Positions 35,754 through 46,466 of a stretch of 64,000 nucleotides of DNA are shown piece by piece (positions within the stretch are counted from its first letter, which is position 1; the number at the start of each line of letters is the position of its first letter). The notes beneath the pieces are model-generated. The model worked only from the letters and a program-made list of their open reading frames with translations, ran no database searches and was not told where the DNA came from. A program made the position numbers and the translations under genes. The DNA is from Mucidula mucida (taxonomy: Eukaryota; Basidiomycota; Agaricomycetes; Agaricales; Physalacriaceae): contig JADNYV010000062.1 in NCBI GenBank assembly GCA_015501055.1, positions 1 to 64,000 of the forward strand, read 5' to 3'.

Positions 35754-36610
35754 TGAGGTAAAGGAACTTTGCAGCGTGCAAAGAAGAAGTAGCGTTAGAT
35801 AACGTTGGGACAATGGGATGCGCAAAGACCTTTCGAGCATCTGCCTTAATATATCTGCTCGGCGCCTTTAGTGCGCGCGGAAGGAGAATTGGGCCATTGG
35901 GCCATTTCGGGACAAAAGCGTTATTGTTTGCTGGGATCTATCTAATTGTGTGTAACAGCTCACCATTGTTGTGTTCGCCGCATAGAGTTACTGGGCCACT
36001 CACAAAGGGACAAATACACTAAAAGGACAATAAACTTGGCACCACGGAGTGGTGGTGATACTGATCTTGCGCCTCTTCAGGCTTCAGGACTCTTCTCCAT
36101 TGCAACGTTCCATCGGAGTTCAAATTCAAAGTACAGCGAGTCTGAATAGTCGATCCTTCAATAAAGGGAAAACGTACATCAGCATTCGACACTGTCAAGG
36201 CATGGAAGGTATCCGTGCAAGTTAATCGACACTGCCATCCTTCTGTGCAGGCGCACTTTCTCAAATCTGAAATATGATGGCCATTGATGAATCCGGGGGC
36301 ATCAAATGTCCACGCAACGCTTCAAGACAGTAACTCATGCGGCAGAAGCCTACAGGTCCCGACCAGAACGCCAGGATGAGCAGAGTGTTTGTGCTTGAAG
36401 ACGATGACTCGGAAGGCGGTGAAGAGGCAAGATGCAACATCATACTGCCGTATATGGCTAATCGTCTTCAACATCTTTCGTCAAACGATTGCAAAGCTAA
36501 TCAATGCGCGACAGGAACCAAGATAAGACAAAGGAAACTATAAACGATTTTAGCCCTTCCCAGGAAGCGTATACTCACCTGCTGTAGTCATGTCAATGAA
36601 CAATGCCAAA
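35754..36610. other. Intergenic with cassette remnants
   Basis: No supported gene. From about 36440 the sequence shares short stretches with the regions before other hairpin arrays (GTCATGTCAATGAACAATGCC-like flank near 36587). Confidence 0.35.
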
Positions 36611-36716
36611 ATCTTCGCTATTCAACACTGCACGAGCAGGTAGTAGCATGCGAAATTAGTACAAAGTAGGAAGGAGAAAATTTGTTTCCACACTGCGGCG
36701 CTAATGGATAAAAGAT
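36611..36716. repeat. Degenerate hairpin-like motifs without a family gene
   Basis: Two worn units (36611-36645 and 36677-36716) of the motif found beside the KEN-box family genes. Here the family gene is absent and an ornithine carrier fragment follows directly. Confidence 0.5.
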
Positions 36717-36729
36717 AGGATGGGAAAAA

Positions 36730-36920
36730 AGGCTTACACTACCGATTGTGACATCCTTCAAGGCCCCTCGGGCAGCATGGTCCTGAATGCCTTTCGAGGC
36801 ACTCGAATGCATTTGTCGTCGTCGTCGTCAAGCCTGAAGGACATGACGGACGAAGAGAACGAGTCTTAGCGGCAGAGCCGGGCCAAGCCGATCACCACGT
36901 TTTCGAGTCCTGCCGAAGCC
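36730..36920 (-). pseudogene. Ornithine carrier exon 1 fragment
   Basis: Minus-strand remnant of the carrier 5' end: MHSSASKGIQDHA, a deletion, then GALKDVTIGSVS, plus the GAC-type run before the Met and the leader with TTTTCGAGTCCTGCCGAAGC. Only about 190 bp remain. It lies head-to-head with copy 3 of the 843-residue family. Confidence 0.8.
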
Positions 36921-37053
36921 ATCTATTATTTTACATCATTCGAACTTCAGCTGGTCAACGTCCAACGTGCAATTCCGCCTAGTGAATGTCGTATGTCAAT
37001 AGTACGAGACACATAAATACACCCATATCCGTAGTGCTCCACCTCACGCAGCC

Positions 37054-39963
37054 ATGTCTGAAAGTTCGAGCTCTTCGTGTCAGTGGTCCTATTCGCCTAT
37101 CGACACTCCAATTAGTGCGGACTCGGATTTGGATTCTGCATCATTGCACCCTCATTGTGTAGATGACGAAGTGCGAGAGTGAGTCTGACTTCGCACCGTC
37201 TCCGCCTGGTCCATACCTGAAATGAATTATAGGCTTCTATACCGTCTTAGAGATACAAGTTCGATTCCACACGCTGACGCTTCGTGTACGTATCTGATAG
37301 GCCCGAATATCTCTTTCAGATACAAGTTGGACCTCGGTGACGGCCTGAATCTGAGCGCCAAGCGTCTTGAAATCATCAACAAACTTTTCGTCTGCCACTT
37401 CCCTGATCTGCTGGTAAGTTCATTGTCTGCTTTCCGTCTCTAATGTCGAGCCCAATACCAACCAGCACGTGCCAACGCGCAATGACACCCCGACTCTTTT
37501 CGACAGGACCTCGAAGCTTTGGGTCATGAAATCCTTAATATCTACTACAACTCAAGCGCAGGACTACATCACCCATGCTACAACCTCTGTCCAGTTGGTT
37601 GCTCTGGACCTTCTTTAGCTGCACTTGTACACCGTAGCTGTATATCATCATATTCCGCGGGCGACGCTGCACAGGCTATCGAGTATCATTGTGGATCCGG
37701 CGACATTATCGACGCTGACAACCCAATGACTCCGACTCTAGATTGGTATCCTGCCTATGACTTGCTCTTACACAGAGCTTGGTACGAGAAGCTCCAGAAT
37801 ACAAAATAGCATACGGTGAGAGCGTTGACATCAAACCCTTTGTCAATAATAACCATCGTTCCTAGTTTTCGTCCGCGCTGGTCTCTATACCCTACGACTG
37901 GTACTCCAACCACTCTCGAATGGCCTGTCATTATTCCCGATGTTGTTTTCTCTTTAAAGATTCCTCTCTCCGGCGAGCGCCTCCGTGCCGCGCGCCAGTA
38001 TCATCCCGCTTGGGTTTTCTCCAAGGACGACTTGGAGACTCTAGAAATCCCTCTGCTTATAGCTGTATACAACAAAGCGCATCCACGTTGGAAGGATAGA
38101 CACGGAAGCGATGGCTGCCACAAAGAACATCTCATGGCCTGTATGACGGCCGCCCTTCCCGTACATGCCGTCCTGGGTCTCGAGACGCCTATGTTGGACT
38201 TCTTTTTGATCAATATGATGTTTATCCCTTCCTTGGTATGATGGAAGAGGACTCTGGACGGATAGTCGTGGGTTGTTCTTCCTTTTGATACTGCAGATCT
38301 GAATATCGTTTTGAGTAGCCAACAATGCACCAGATCATACTCAACGCCTCTCGGCCGAGTCAGAAATTGGATCTCCTGAAGAATCTACATGTTATGCACA
38401 TATTCGATATGATCTCGAAACTCCGTGTTAGCGCCGACATTCTGCAGCATGAACTCGCTGGTCAAGCGCAAAACACGATATTACAGCCACTCGGTTGGCC
38501 CAGTAAGGCCGCTGTTACAGTGAAGAGGCGTCGTGCGATTGATGTCTCGCGCCCGGCGTGGGTTGTCGAAGACAGGGTAATGAAGTACGTTATGATTATC
38601 CTATAAAGCCTAATTCTGACCTCTGTCCACTTAGTTTTCTCCTCTCAATGGAATCTCCAGCTGCTATCCAGAGCCGGCTACGTGCAGCCCAGATTATTCT
38701 CCGCCCAAGCCAAGAAATTATTGATTCACCGGCGCCTGTCAAAGAATGGCTGCATGCATTTGAGGCGCGCGCGCGATTTGGAGATGCCCATGTTTCAGTA
38801 AGTTTCTTGGACCCGGGGAACACTGCGGGCTAATGTATCACGTAAAGGCTGTCGTCGAGGAATTGAAAAAGAGACTAATGCAGAACGTTTATGAGCTCAT
38901 TCCCCTGGTACTCTCTCGTACAAGACACTACCGATTTCGATCCCAGATCTCAAGGATTCACCCTTGATATTCGACCTTTCTTGTTCCCAAACATTATGTG
39001 CACAGGCCAGGTATCTATCTAGCATGCCCATTAACGAGGCGTCTACAAATCACTGGGCTGTCTTGTATAATTCCTTATTCTCTCGAGCAGCAAGAGTGAG
39101 AGAGATAGGACTTTCCTCTTGTGAGTTACTATCCTTCCTCAGCGCCTTTTCGCAATCGCTTACCTTCCTTGGCAGTTATCACCCGCAGTGGAATGTTCAT
39201 CGCACTCTTCTTGAAGCGGGACATTTCCCGCCGGGCACAGAAGAAATACGGCCAAACTGCGCATTCCTTGACTGTCTTCAGGAGGAGCAAATCCTTCTGC
39301 GGCAGTGCAAACGCAAAGAATCAGCTTTGACGCATCTGCAACCCGACTTTGCGGTCACGACCGAGTCCTCTACTATCACAGGCATCTGGAACGTTTCAAT
39401 GCCTGTACTGGTCGTCGAATATGTGGTGGTCCCCGATGATCCCAACGAGAGGTTTAAACACCTCGCGCATCTATCGATAGCGCTCAGATCCGCGCTCGCT
39501 CTATGGGAGCTTCATCATGTCAATGCGCCCGTAATCGGCTTGCTCATCGACCGCCACCTGGTCACTGTGGTAATGGCATACATGGACGAAGCGAAGAATG
39601 TACGTTCATGTACACAAGGCCAGAGTTCCGTCATTGACTTCATCTTGCAGTGTATAATCAATGAAGTATCGGACTACATGTTTGACGTCCGTGAGCCATA
39701 CGAGGCTTTCAAACTTGTGGGACTCGTGAAGGCTTTTGGATCACTAGACTTCGGATCTCGGGTAACCGAGCTCATAGACGCGCATGCGGAGGAAGCACTT
39801 GATGCGCTGTTTCGAGAAGATTATCAAACGTGGAAGGAAGCTGACATGACCAGGGATGATGTTTTGGGGCATACACTTACGGAGGTCGATATACCATACA
39901 GTAAAATCGAGGGAATCGCAGGTTGGGTTGCTGGGGTTCCTTCAGGTGATTTAGAACCATAAG
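37054..39963 (+). pseudogene. Duplex degenerate PD-(D/E)XK-like family, copy 3 (decayed)
   Basis: Clear third copy over all nine exons, but broken. One base is missing near 37490 (a shifted acceptor TTCGACAG could rescue it). Two bases are missing before the end of exon 3, creating a stop at 37807-37809. One base is missing near 38192 (CCTATGTTGG against CCTATGGTTGG), giving a stop at 38241. There are small deletions near 38910-38940, and the last codons read LEP then TAA where the others continue to EEYL. The 3' half (38964-39962) is still one open frame with LVVEYVVV. The order of lesions cannot be told, but no full-length product is possible. Confidence 0.8.
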
Positions 39964-39973
39964 AGTATCTGTA

Positions 39974-40419
39974 GGGCCCATGCCGCTATGTACGACTTCC
40001 ACATGAACGAATCCATATGCCCAGTGTGCGGACAGCCAAGGCTTGTAGGAAGTATTTTTGACCGGTACAGAAGTACGTTGGCCATTTCACTCTCGGTTCC
40101 CGATACCGCCGGTTTATTGTGTGTCGGAACCTCGTGTGCAGTGATGGCGGTGGCGCTTCAGTAATGGTGGATGTGAAGAATAGACGACAAAAGAGGTCAA
40201 CCAAGAAAGTGTTTCTGTGAAAAATGTTAACTCGAATCGTGGTGAATAGGCGGAGAAGCAGCGACCGTAGCGCCACATAGTATGGTCCATCCTCTCTAAC
40301 AGCTTGCGTCGAAGATTGTGAAGCCAACGCGACAAAAGAGCAGCAGCAGGCCAAGAATGTCCACCTTGAAACCAGGACAGTAATCATTGTACAATGAACA
40401 GTGCCGGAAGCGGCTAATA
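39974..40419 (-). other. Anonymous region with open frame beside cassette M3
   Basis: A minus frame of 208 codons (40612-39986) crosses the hairpin motifs and continues here with LVSRWTFLACCCSFVALAS, a hydrophobic stretch weakly echoed near 31205-31290 and 36480-36600. It may be the remnant of another cassette gene. Coding status is doubtful. Confidence 0.25.
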
Positions 40420-40605
40420 AAAACTCTGTTTCAACACTGCACGAACAGACAAAGGTAGAGTAGCTATGAGGAATACGAATTGAACAGATCTGCTTCAACA
40501 CCGCATGAGCAGCGGACCACAGATAAGTAAGAACAAAAAGAAAGAAGATAAAGTAAGAGAAATAGAAGATCTGCTCAACACCGCGCGAACAGTGGGCTAC
40601 AGATG
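40420..40605. repeat. Hairpin-like motifs, three units (cassette M3)
   Basis: Units near 40420-40455, 40487-40525 and 40567-40605, period about 80 bp; the first is worn. They lie 3' of the family pseudogene. Confidence 0.7.
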
Positions 40606-40730
40606 AAAGCAAGCTGTGAAGTAGGGTATAAGTAATACGGAACGGAACTGTAGCGTAGAAGATGAAGCAAGCCAGTCGAAGCGCGGAACTGTATAGCAGG
40701 AGGGTATATCAGTGAGAACCTACGAGCAAT

Positions 40731-41547
40731 CTAAAATCTATGTGATGTCGGGTATCGGGAGGTATTTTCTTGACCTTGACGTAGACCAAGGAGGCGCGCA
40801 GGCGGCGTGTATGCCTTCAGCCGCTCCTCTCTTGTCTTCAATGGGCGGGTAGCAGTCGCTGGTGCGAGATTCTCTTTATCGAGCGCTCGTCGGCTGGAGG
40901 TATGCTTCCTGCCATGCCATTTACCGCTGGGCCTCAATGTCCCAGGAGCGCTGGCGATGTTCTGTAGAGGGGTAAACAATCTGAGTCAGCCTTGGGCTTC
41001 CTCTTCTGAGGTGTGGGTAGTGTGAGAGAAATAGTCGGGGTAGGAAGGAGGATCTGAAGGTAAGCGTTAGCAGGAGCAGCAGCGTCAGCCTCAGGATTGC
41101 GTACCTCGACTTCCGCTAGGATCGGTTCGACCAATTCAATAAATGTAACCTTAGTGCCAGCGGCCACTGCAGTGCACAGGACTGCAGTCTGCGGCTCCTC
41201 AGGTACGACGCGATCCCTTGAACGGTGCAAAGGAGAGAAAGCTCAAGAAAGCCAAGGGGCGAATGCTGCGGTAGAGTAGTGAGCGCCGCGTCCAGATCTA
41301 ATGGCTAGTCTGGTAACGTCGATCCTGGATAATGATAAGCGGAAGTGAACATACGATGTTATGAAGCAGCGGGTAAGAGACATCGTCTTCAAGCTGGCGT
41401 TTATCAGTATCGCGTCTCACATACAAGGAGGCAGCTCACAACGCAGAACTCTTCATCTTCCTCAACGATGTCTTTAGATTTCCCCAAGAACCATGAGCCA
41501 AAGCGGATTGTGCGAGAGAAAGCGCTGGTGAATGAGATAGCAGGCAT
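40731..41547 (-). pseudogene. KEN-box hypothetical family, copy M3 (frameshifted)
   Basis: Start MPAISFTSAFSRTIRFGSWF; like M4 it differs from the other copies in exon 1 and has a longer intron (about 130 bp). One base is missing near 41214 (ATCGCG-TCGTACC), and further small deletions occur near 40980-40995. The 3' half is open (GTLRPSGKWHGRK, ALDKENLAPATATRPLK). Confidence 0.7.
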
Positions 41548-41649
41548 GGTGAAGGTAGGAAGTTAAGACTGGATTGGTCTTCTCTCGTTCTCTTCCCAGC
41601 TTAAGAAGGATTCCGACACGACTCCTATTGCTGAGGTCTTAGACATGGC

Positions 41650-42471
41650 ATGCAGCGTGAAAACTTGTTGAAGCGGTCAGTCTAATCAACAGGGCGAGGA
41701 CACCTCAATAAAAGGCGTCCAGGCTAGAGCAGGCAATCTCGCGTTGCTCAATACAATACCGACGAAGCAGACGCCGCTTGGACAAGGAGGGGTTCATAGA
41801 TGCCCATGATTAAGTCGCGTTGATTCTGCCGTCTGGTTGGCCGAATGGACGCGTGAGTTCAAAATAAACAGAATGCCTACGAACAGGACCTCTATGTTTG
41901 TGAGGATTCCTCGAAAGCCAACCTGACATGAGTCAGATACCAGACGTTCCGGCTCGTCCGCACAACGACGCAAGATACTCCTCACGGGAGGCTGGAGGGA
42001 AGAGTCAAGCCGACAGAACAGTAAACGGCACCGGCGGCGGCCGGCCTCAGCTGTCATCCAGATCACCACGTTTTCGAGTCCTGCCAAACCATTATTTGAC
42101 ATCATTCGAACTTCAACTGGTCAACGTTTCAATGATTCAGTGCTAGTGAATGGTCGTATTGTTCAGCGTCACGACAACTACAAGGTGACACCGAGAGGGT
42201 ACGTTCAACTCCAGGTTTCTTCGGGTGATAAGTGCCGACTAGAGGTGAGGACGCCACAGTATAATACCCCCATGTGAATGACCCAAACCACCGCGGCAAT
42301 GGGTACTTACCAGCATTCTCAAGCGATTCGTCCCGGGGAAGGGTGGGCAGTCTCGTATACTCAACGGTGAATCTGATTGTCTAGCCTATGTATCGTGCCG
42401 AGCGAGTAAAAACACCTTGTCTCGGAAGAGAATGCCATATTAGCCATTGTAGATACACAAACTGAACCACC
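41650..42471. other. Upstream block of cassette M3 with carrier-leader remnant
   Basis: No gene. 41690-41870 is similar to 45790-46075 upstream of M4, so the duplicated unit is about 1.5 kb. A stretch at about 42057-42127 matches the leader downstream of the carrier exon 1 fragment at 36890-36960, another trace of the carrier/843-residue-gene junction. Confidence 0.5.
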
Positions 42472-43074
42472 ATGTCAATTTACCGTCTGCGCCTCCTCGC
42501 CGTTGGCGCCGCAAACTTTATCTTATGCATGGCCTTGTGCATGTGCTTTTTAACCTCGGTATACTGGTACATACCCCAGCTCTATTCGCCGGTGCTTTAT
42601 CTCGCCATCCATACACTCCACCTTGTTATAATCTTTGTCCTGCGCTGGCTCTTCGAAACACCTTTGGAAACTGTGCAGGAGGCTGCGCGGTGGTCTGGCG
42701 GGCCTTGGGCCCAGCGTCAGAGAGCTCTGAACCCAAAGCAGCGGTGGCAGGAACCTTTGTGTGGTGACGATCGCTTGAAGGATTATTGCTTTTACACGAA
42801 AGCTGGCACATTCATCTCCTTGGCGCTCGCACACTGGACGTTTTGGCTGTGGTTGATCCTACCTGAATGTGCGTTGTCAACCAGTTAGGCATCTATCAGT
42901 CTATTGACGCGATGCCCAGATCTTTGCGTTACAATTCCTCTTGGGCTTGCCGGTGCCGTTCATGTTTGGCGTCGTCGAATGAAATTTTTAGGCCCCGCTT
43001 ATCAGTTTGGGTGCGACATAGAGGCTGAGAATGCGGCAGCGGGGTACTGTTGGGAGACTTTCACCTTAGTCTGA
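42472..43074 (+). CDS. Small multi-pass membrane protein, unknown
   Basis: Two exons (42472-42868, 42920-43074) in phase encode 183 residues. The N-terminus MSIYRLRLLAVGAANFILCM opens a membrane segment (about 6-28); a second lies at about 36-60 (PVLYLAIHTLHLVIIFVLRW), a third at about 115-132 (TFISLALAHWTFWLWLIL) and a short fourth at about 136-148 after the intron. The soluble loop between segments two and three is about 50 residues and charged. No family is recognised. The intron (GTGCGT...CCCAG, 51 bp) avoids an early stop and lengthens the protein. Single copy. Confidence 0.6.
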
Positions 43075-44511
43075 TAGAGGTCTAACCAAGAAATAGGAGT
43101 ACAATGTTGAGAATTTATAGAGGGGAAATCTCAAGTCTTGATTGTGGCGCCACAATCCCGTTTAGGCCTACCAGACGCGACCCCGTGCATAACGACAATA
43201 TGAGGCATTGGGTTCCGCTTGGCTCATGCATTAGCTCTCAACCGACCATTCCATGTACCTCCTACCGACTGGTCTGTCATCGACGCTGCTGCTCCCAGCT
43301 TGTAGCCTCCTAGCTACGCTCGCCATCGCCACCTAGCAAATATACATCCAGGAGTATCCTGTCCCAACTGACGCCTGGGTTGACGGGACATCTGCCCTCC
43401 GTCTCGCAGTAGACCTCGCGGTATCAGTGGGCGGAGCGCTTCTGCAACTATCATAGTCACGGCAAGAAAAGAGAGCTTCCAGCTCTGAGTCGCGAGCACT
43501 GTCTCCCCTCGGCTGTCTCGCCTTTGGTGACATATGGTATATCAATCAATCTCCCCTTCGGTATGGATTCCTTTCAAATCTCGATAGACAATGGCGTATT
43601 TAAATTCAGTCTGAGTCTCGCCAACATACCGTCTGTGCTCGATGTCATACGCGATTGAAGTTGCGCGCTTCTATCTGTGGGCAATGGTATATCTGCTTTG
43701 GAATGGCAGTGGTGGTGACGATGACGATGGGAAATGGGCCGGACACCAGTACCGCAGGTAACAATGGTGAATCGATTGGTGCAGCCGAATCGAATAGTTG
43801 AATGGGCGGCGGGGACGGAGGAAGAGTAGGTAACGATGGTGCGGCCCAATCGACATATGGTAGCAAACAGAAGTGACACCGATTCCTGATGACTTCCACA
43901 ATGGTACGTGAGCTCGTCAATTATGCAGCGCGAGCGCGACCGGCGTCCGTTGTAGTTCGTAGGGACGACGGTCAGTGCAGCCTCCTTGAGGGTGGAACGA
44001 AAGGCGATAAAATATTGGACAATTTACTAGACATGTACAATCAGCAGCGAATATCAGAGCACACAGAGATGAAAAGGGGGCCAGAGTATATCGCCGCATC
44101 ATCCTCCCAAAATCTGGTGGCTGGTCATGTGCACCGGTATCGAGACCGTCTTCCGCAACAATCACCAAGAGCGCATCCACAGTGATAGCCTGCAGACCAC
44201 CAGAGGGGAACAGCTATGGCTCAGTGTCAGTGTTGCGACCCAGAAGGGTGGCAAGAGCATGGTCTATTGGAGCGGCCGATAAACCGGTCCATGCTCTTTT
44301 TCCCAATGCTGTACCGGCTACCTAAACCTTGCTTCTCGACAACAAGATCCGTGTGAGCAAGCCATCCATCTATCATTGGAGGGAAAGAGGGCGGGACCGC
44401 AGCAGGTCAAGGAATTTAAAATGGGTTTAACACCCCCATCTTGAAAGCCAAGAAGCGAACACTCGCCTGTTGTAATCATTGCACAATGAACAATGCCGAA
44501 AGCTTCTAATA
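43075..44511. other. Intergenic, only weak ORFs
   Basis: Frames of up to 101 codons on both strands between 43574 and 44185 overlap each other and show no domain or convincing splice pattern. From about 44455 the flank that precedes hairpin arrays begins (CATTGCACAATGAACAATGCC). Confidence 0.35.
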
Positions 44512-44718
44512 AAAATTCTGGTTCAACACCGCGCGAACAGTGGACTACAGAATGAGCGAAGATAGTGTAGAGAAACTATATAAAATCCGAAATGTGAAGA
44601 TCTGTTTCAACACCGCGCGAGTAGTGGACTACAGATAACAAGAACGTAAAGAAAATAGCTAAAGTAAAAGAAATAAAAAATCTGCTTCAACACCGCGCGA
44701 ACAGTGGACTACAGATAA
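44512..44718. repeat. Hairpin-like motifs, three units (cassette M4)
   Basis: Units near 44512-44551, 44597-44637 and 44680-44718, nearly perfect, period about 80-85 bp, beside the intact family gene at 44830. Confidence 0.75.
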
Positions 44719-44829
44719 AAGCAAGCTGTAAAGTAGGGTATAAGTAATACGGAATGGAGCTATAGAGTAGAAGATAAGAGCATCGCAGAAGAGCAGGAGG
44801 GTATAGCAGGTCGAGAACCTGAGAGGAAT

Positions 44830-45652
44830 CTAGAATCTATGTATTGTCGTGTATCGGGAGGTATGTTCTTGACCTTGGCGTAGACCAAGGAGACGCGCAG
44901 GCGGCGTGTATGCCTTCAGCCGCTCCTCTCTTGTCTTCAATGTGCGGCTAGTAGTCGCTGGTGCGAAATTCTCTTTGTCGTGCGCTCGTCGGCGGGAGGT
45001 ATGCTTCTTTCCATGCCATTTGCCGCTGGGCCTCAATGTCCCAGGAGCGCTGGCGATGTTCTGGAGAGGGGTAAACGATCTAGAGTCAGTCTTGGGCTTC
45101 TTCTTCTGAGGTGTTGGTGGTGTGAGGGATATAGTCGGGGTAGGAGCGAGGATCTGAGGGTCATCTTTAGCGGGAGCATCGGCGTCAGCCTCAGGAAGTC
45201 GTACCTCGACTTCCACTAGGATCGGTTCGACCAATTCAATAACTGTAACCTTAGTGGCAGCGGCCACTGCAGTGCGCAGGACTGCAGTCTGCGGCTCCTC
45301 AGGTACGACCGCGATCCCTTGAGCGGTGCAAAGGAGAGAAAGCTCAAGAAAATCAAGGGGCGAATGCTGCGGTAGAGCAGAGAACGCCGCGTCCAGATCT
45401 AATGGCTGAGTCTGGTAACGTCAATCCTGGATCATGGTAAACGGAAGTGGACATACGATGTTATGAAGCAGCGGGTAAGAGACATCGCCTTCAAGCTGGC
45501 GTTTATCAGTATCGCGTCTTAAATACAAGGAGGCAGCTCACAACGCATAACTCTTCGTTCTCATCGCCGCTCGATGTTGTGGGTTTCCCGAAGAACCAGG
45601 AGCCGAAGCGGATTGTGCGGGAGAAAGCGCGAGTGAATGAGGTAGCAGGCAT
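44830..45652 (-). CDS. KEN-box hypothetical family, copy M4 (intact)
   Basis: Open copy. Exon 1 45652-45542 (MPATSFTRAFSRTIRFGSWF, ending NEELCV), intron 130 bp with GTGAGC donor and TTACCAG acceptor, exon 2 45411-44830, phase 0 at both sides; 230 residues. Exon 2 carries the family pattern: HSPLDFLELSLLCTAQGIAV, VIELVEPILVEVEV, TPTISLTPPTPQKKKPK, GTLRPSGKWHGKK, AHDKENFAPATTSRTLKTRE and the conserved end LLGLRQGQEHTSRY. KEN is intact. The intron is almost three times longer than in M1 or the arm copies, so M3/M4 form a separate subgroup. Confidence 0.6.
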
Positions 45653-45759
45653 GGTGAAGGTAGGAAGTCAAGACTAAATTGGCCTTCTATCGTTCTCTTC
45701 CCAGCTTAAGAAGGATTCCGACAAGACTCCTGTTGCTGAGGTCTTAGACATGGGGTGCA

Positions 45760-46466
45760 GCGCAAAAACTCGCCTTTGTTGGTAAATCAGTCAGTCTAAT
45801 CAACAGGGTGAGAAGGAACTCACCTCCATGAAAACCGTCCATACCAAAGCAGACAGCCTCTCGTTGCTCAGCATGATGCCGACGAAATCAGACGGCGGTT
45901 GAACAACAAGGGGTTCTTAGATGCCCATGATTAAGACTTTCGGATAGAAATTAGGTGTCTGCCGATCACATCTGGCCATGGCGTTAGGACAAAGACCAAC
46001 ACTGAGCATGTATACGAATTGGCGCGCCATCTGGTCGGCCTAATTAATGGACGCGTGAGTGCAGTATAAACAGAATTGCGTACATGGCGATTGCATCATT
46101 TCTTCGAGCTCAATGTGCGGTCTCCTACAAGATATAAAGTTATGCCAGTCTTGATACTGTTTTGATACGACCGGAAATGCAGGCTTTGGGCATTCGGAAT
46201 TTTCCGTCTTGTAAACGCGTCTTTTTCGGAAACGTCGTCGACGTCCTGCTCGGGAAACGCGGTATCGCTGGCCGGGGGACGAGCGGCGGTTATTAGCTGG
46301 GCCATGAGACGATGAAGCGGTCTCGTTGTACGGGATGTTGTCGTGGTGGTTGAGATCAAGCAGTATTCCCATACCCGGGTCCGCTCAGTGTCCGTTCACA
46401 AAAAGTAATTCTAATCTAGAATATGTAGATAAATAAGTGATAAATTATACAGTTCTGCGCATGCAA
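45760..46466. other. Upstream block of M4 and possible small ORF
   Basis: Up to about 46075 this resembles the upstream block of M3. A minus frame at 46372-46040 (110 codons, starting MGILLDLNHHDNIPYNETAS, with RRRRFRKRR) is unplaced and may be chance. Confidence 0.35.

Noticed and set aside
42472..43074. STE3-type pheromone receptor
   Set aside because: Only four membrane segments and 183 residues, no seven-helix pattern or STE3 motifs.
43574..44185. Genes around 43.6-44.2 kb
   Set aside because: Frames on both strands overlap heavily and none has recognisable motifs or good splice signals.
44512..44718. CRISPR-like array (regular repeats and spacers)
   Set aside because: Only two to four units, spacers partly alike between loci, eukaryotic host with introns, no cas genes. 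Treated as a dispersed tandem motif.
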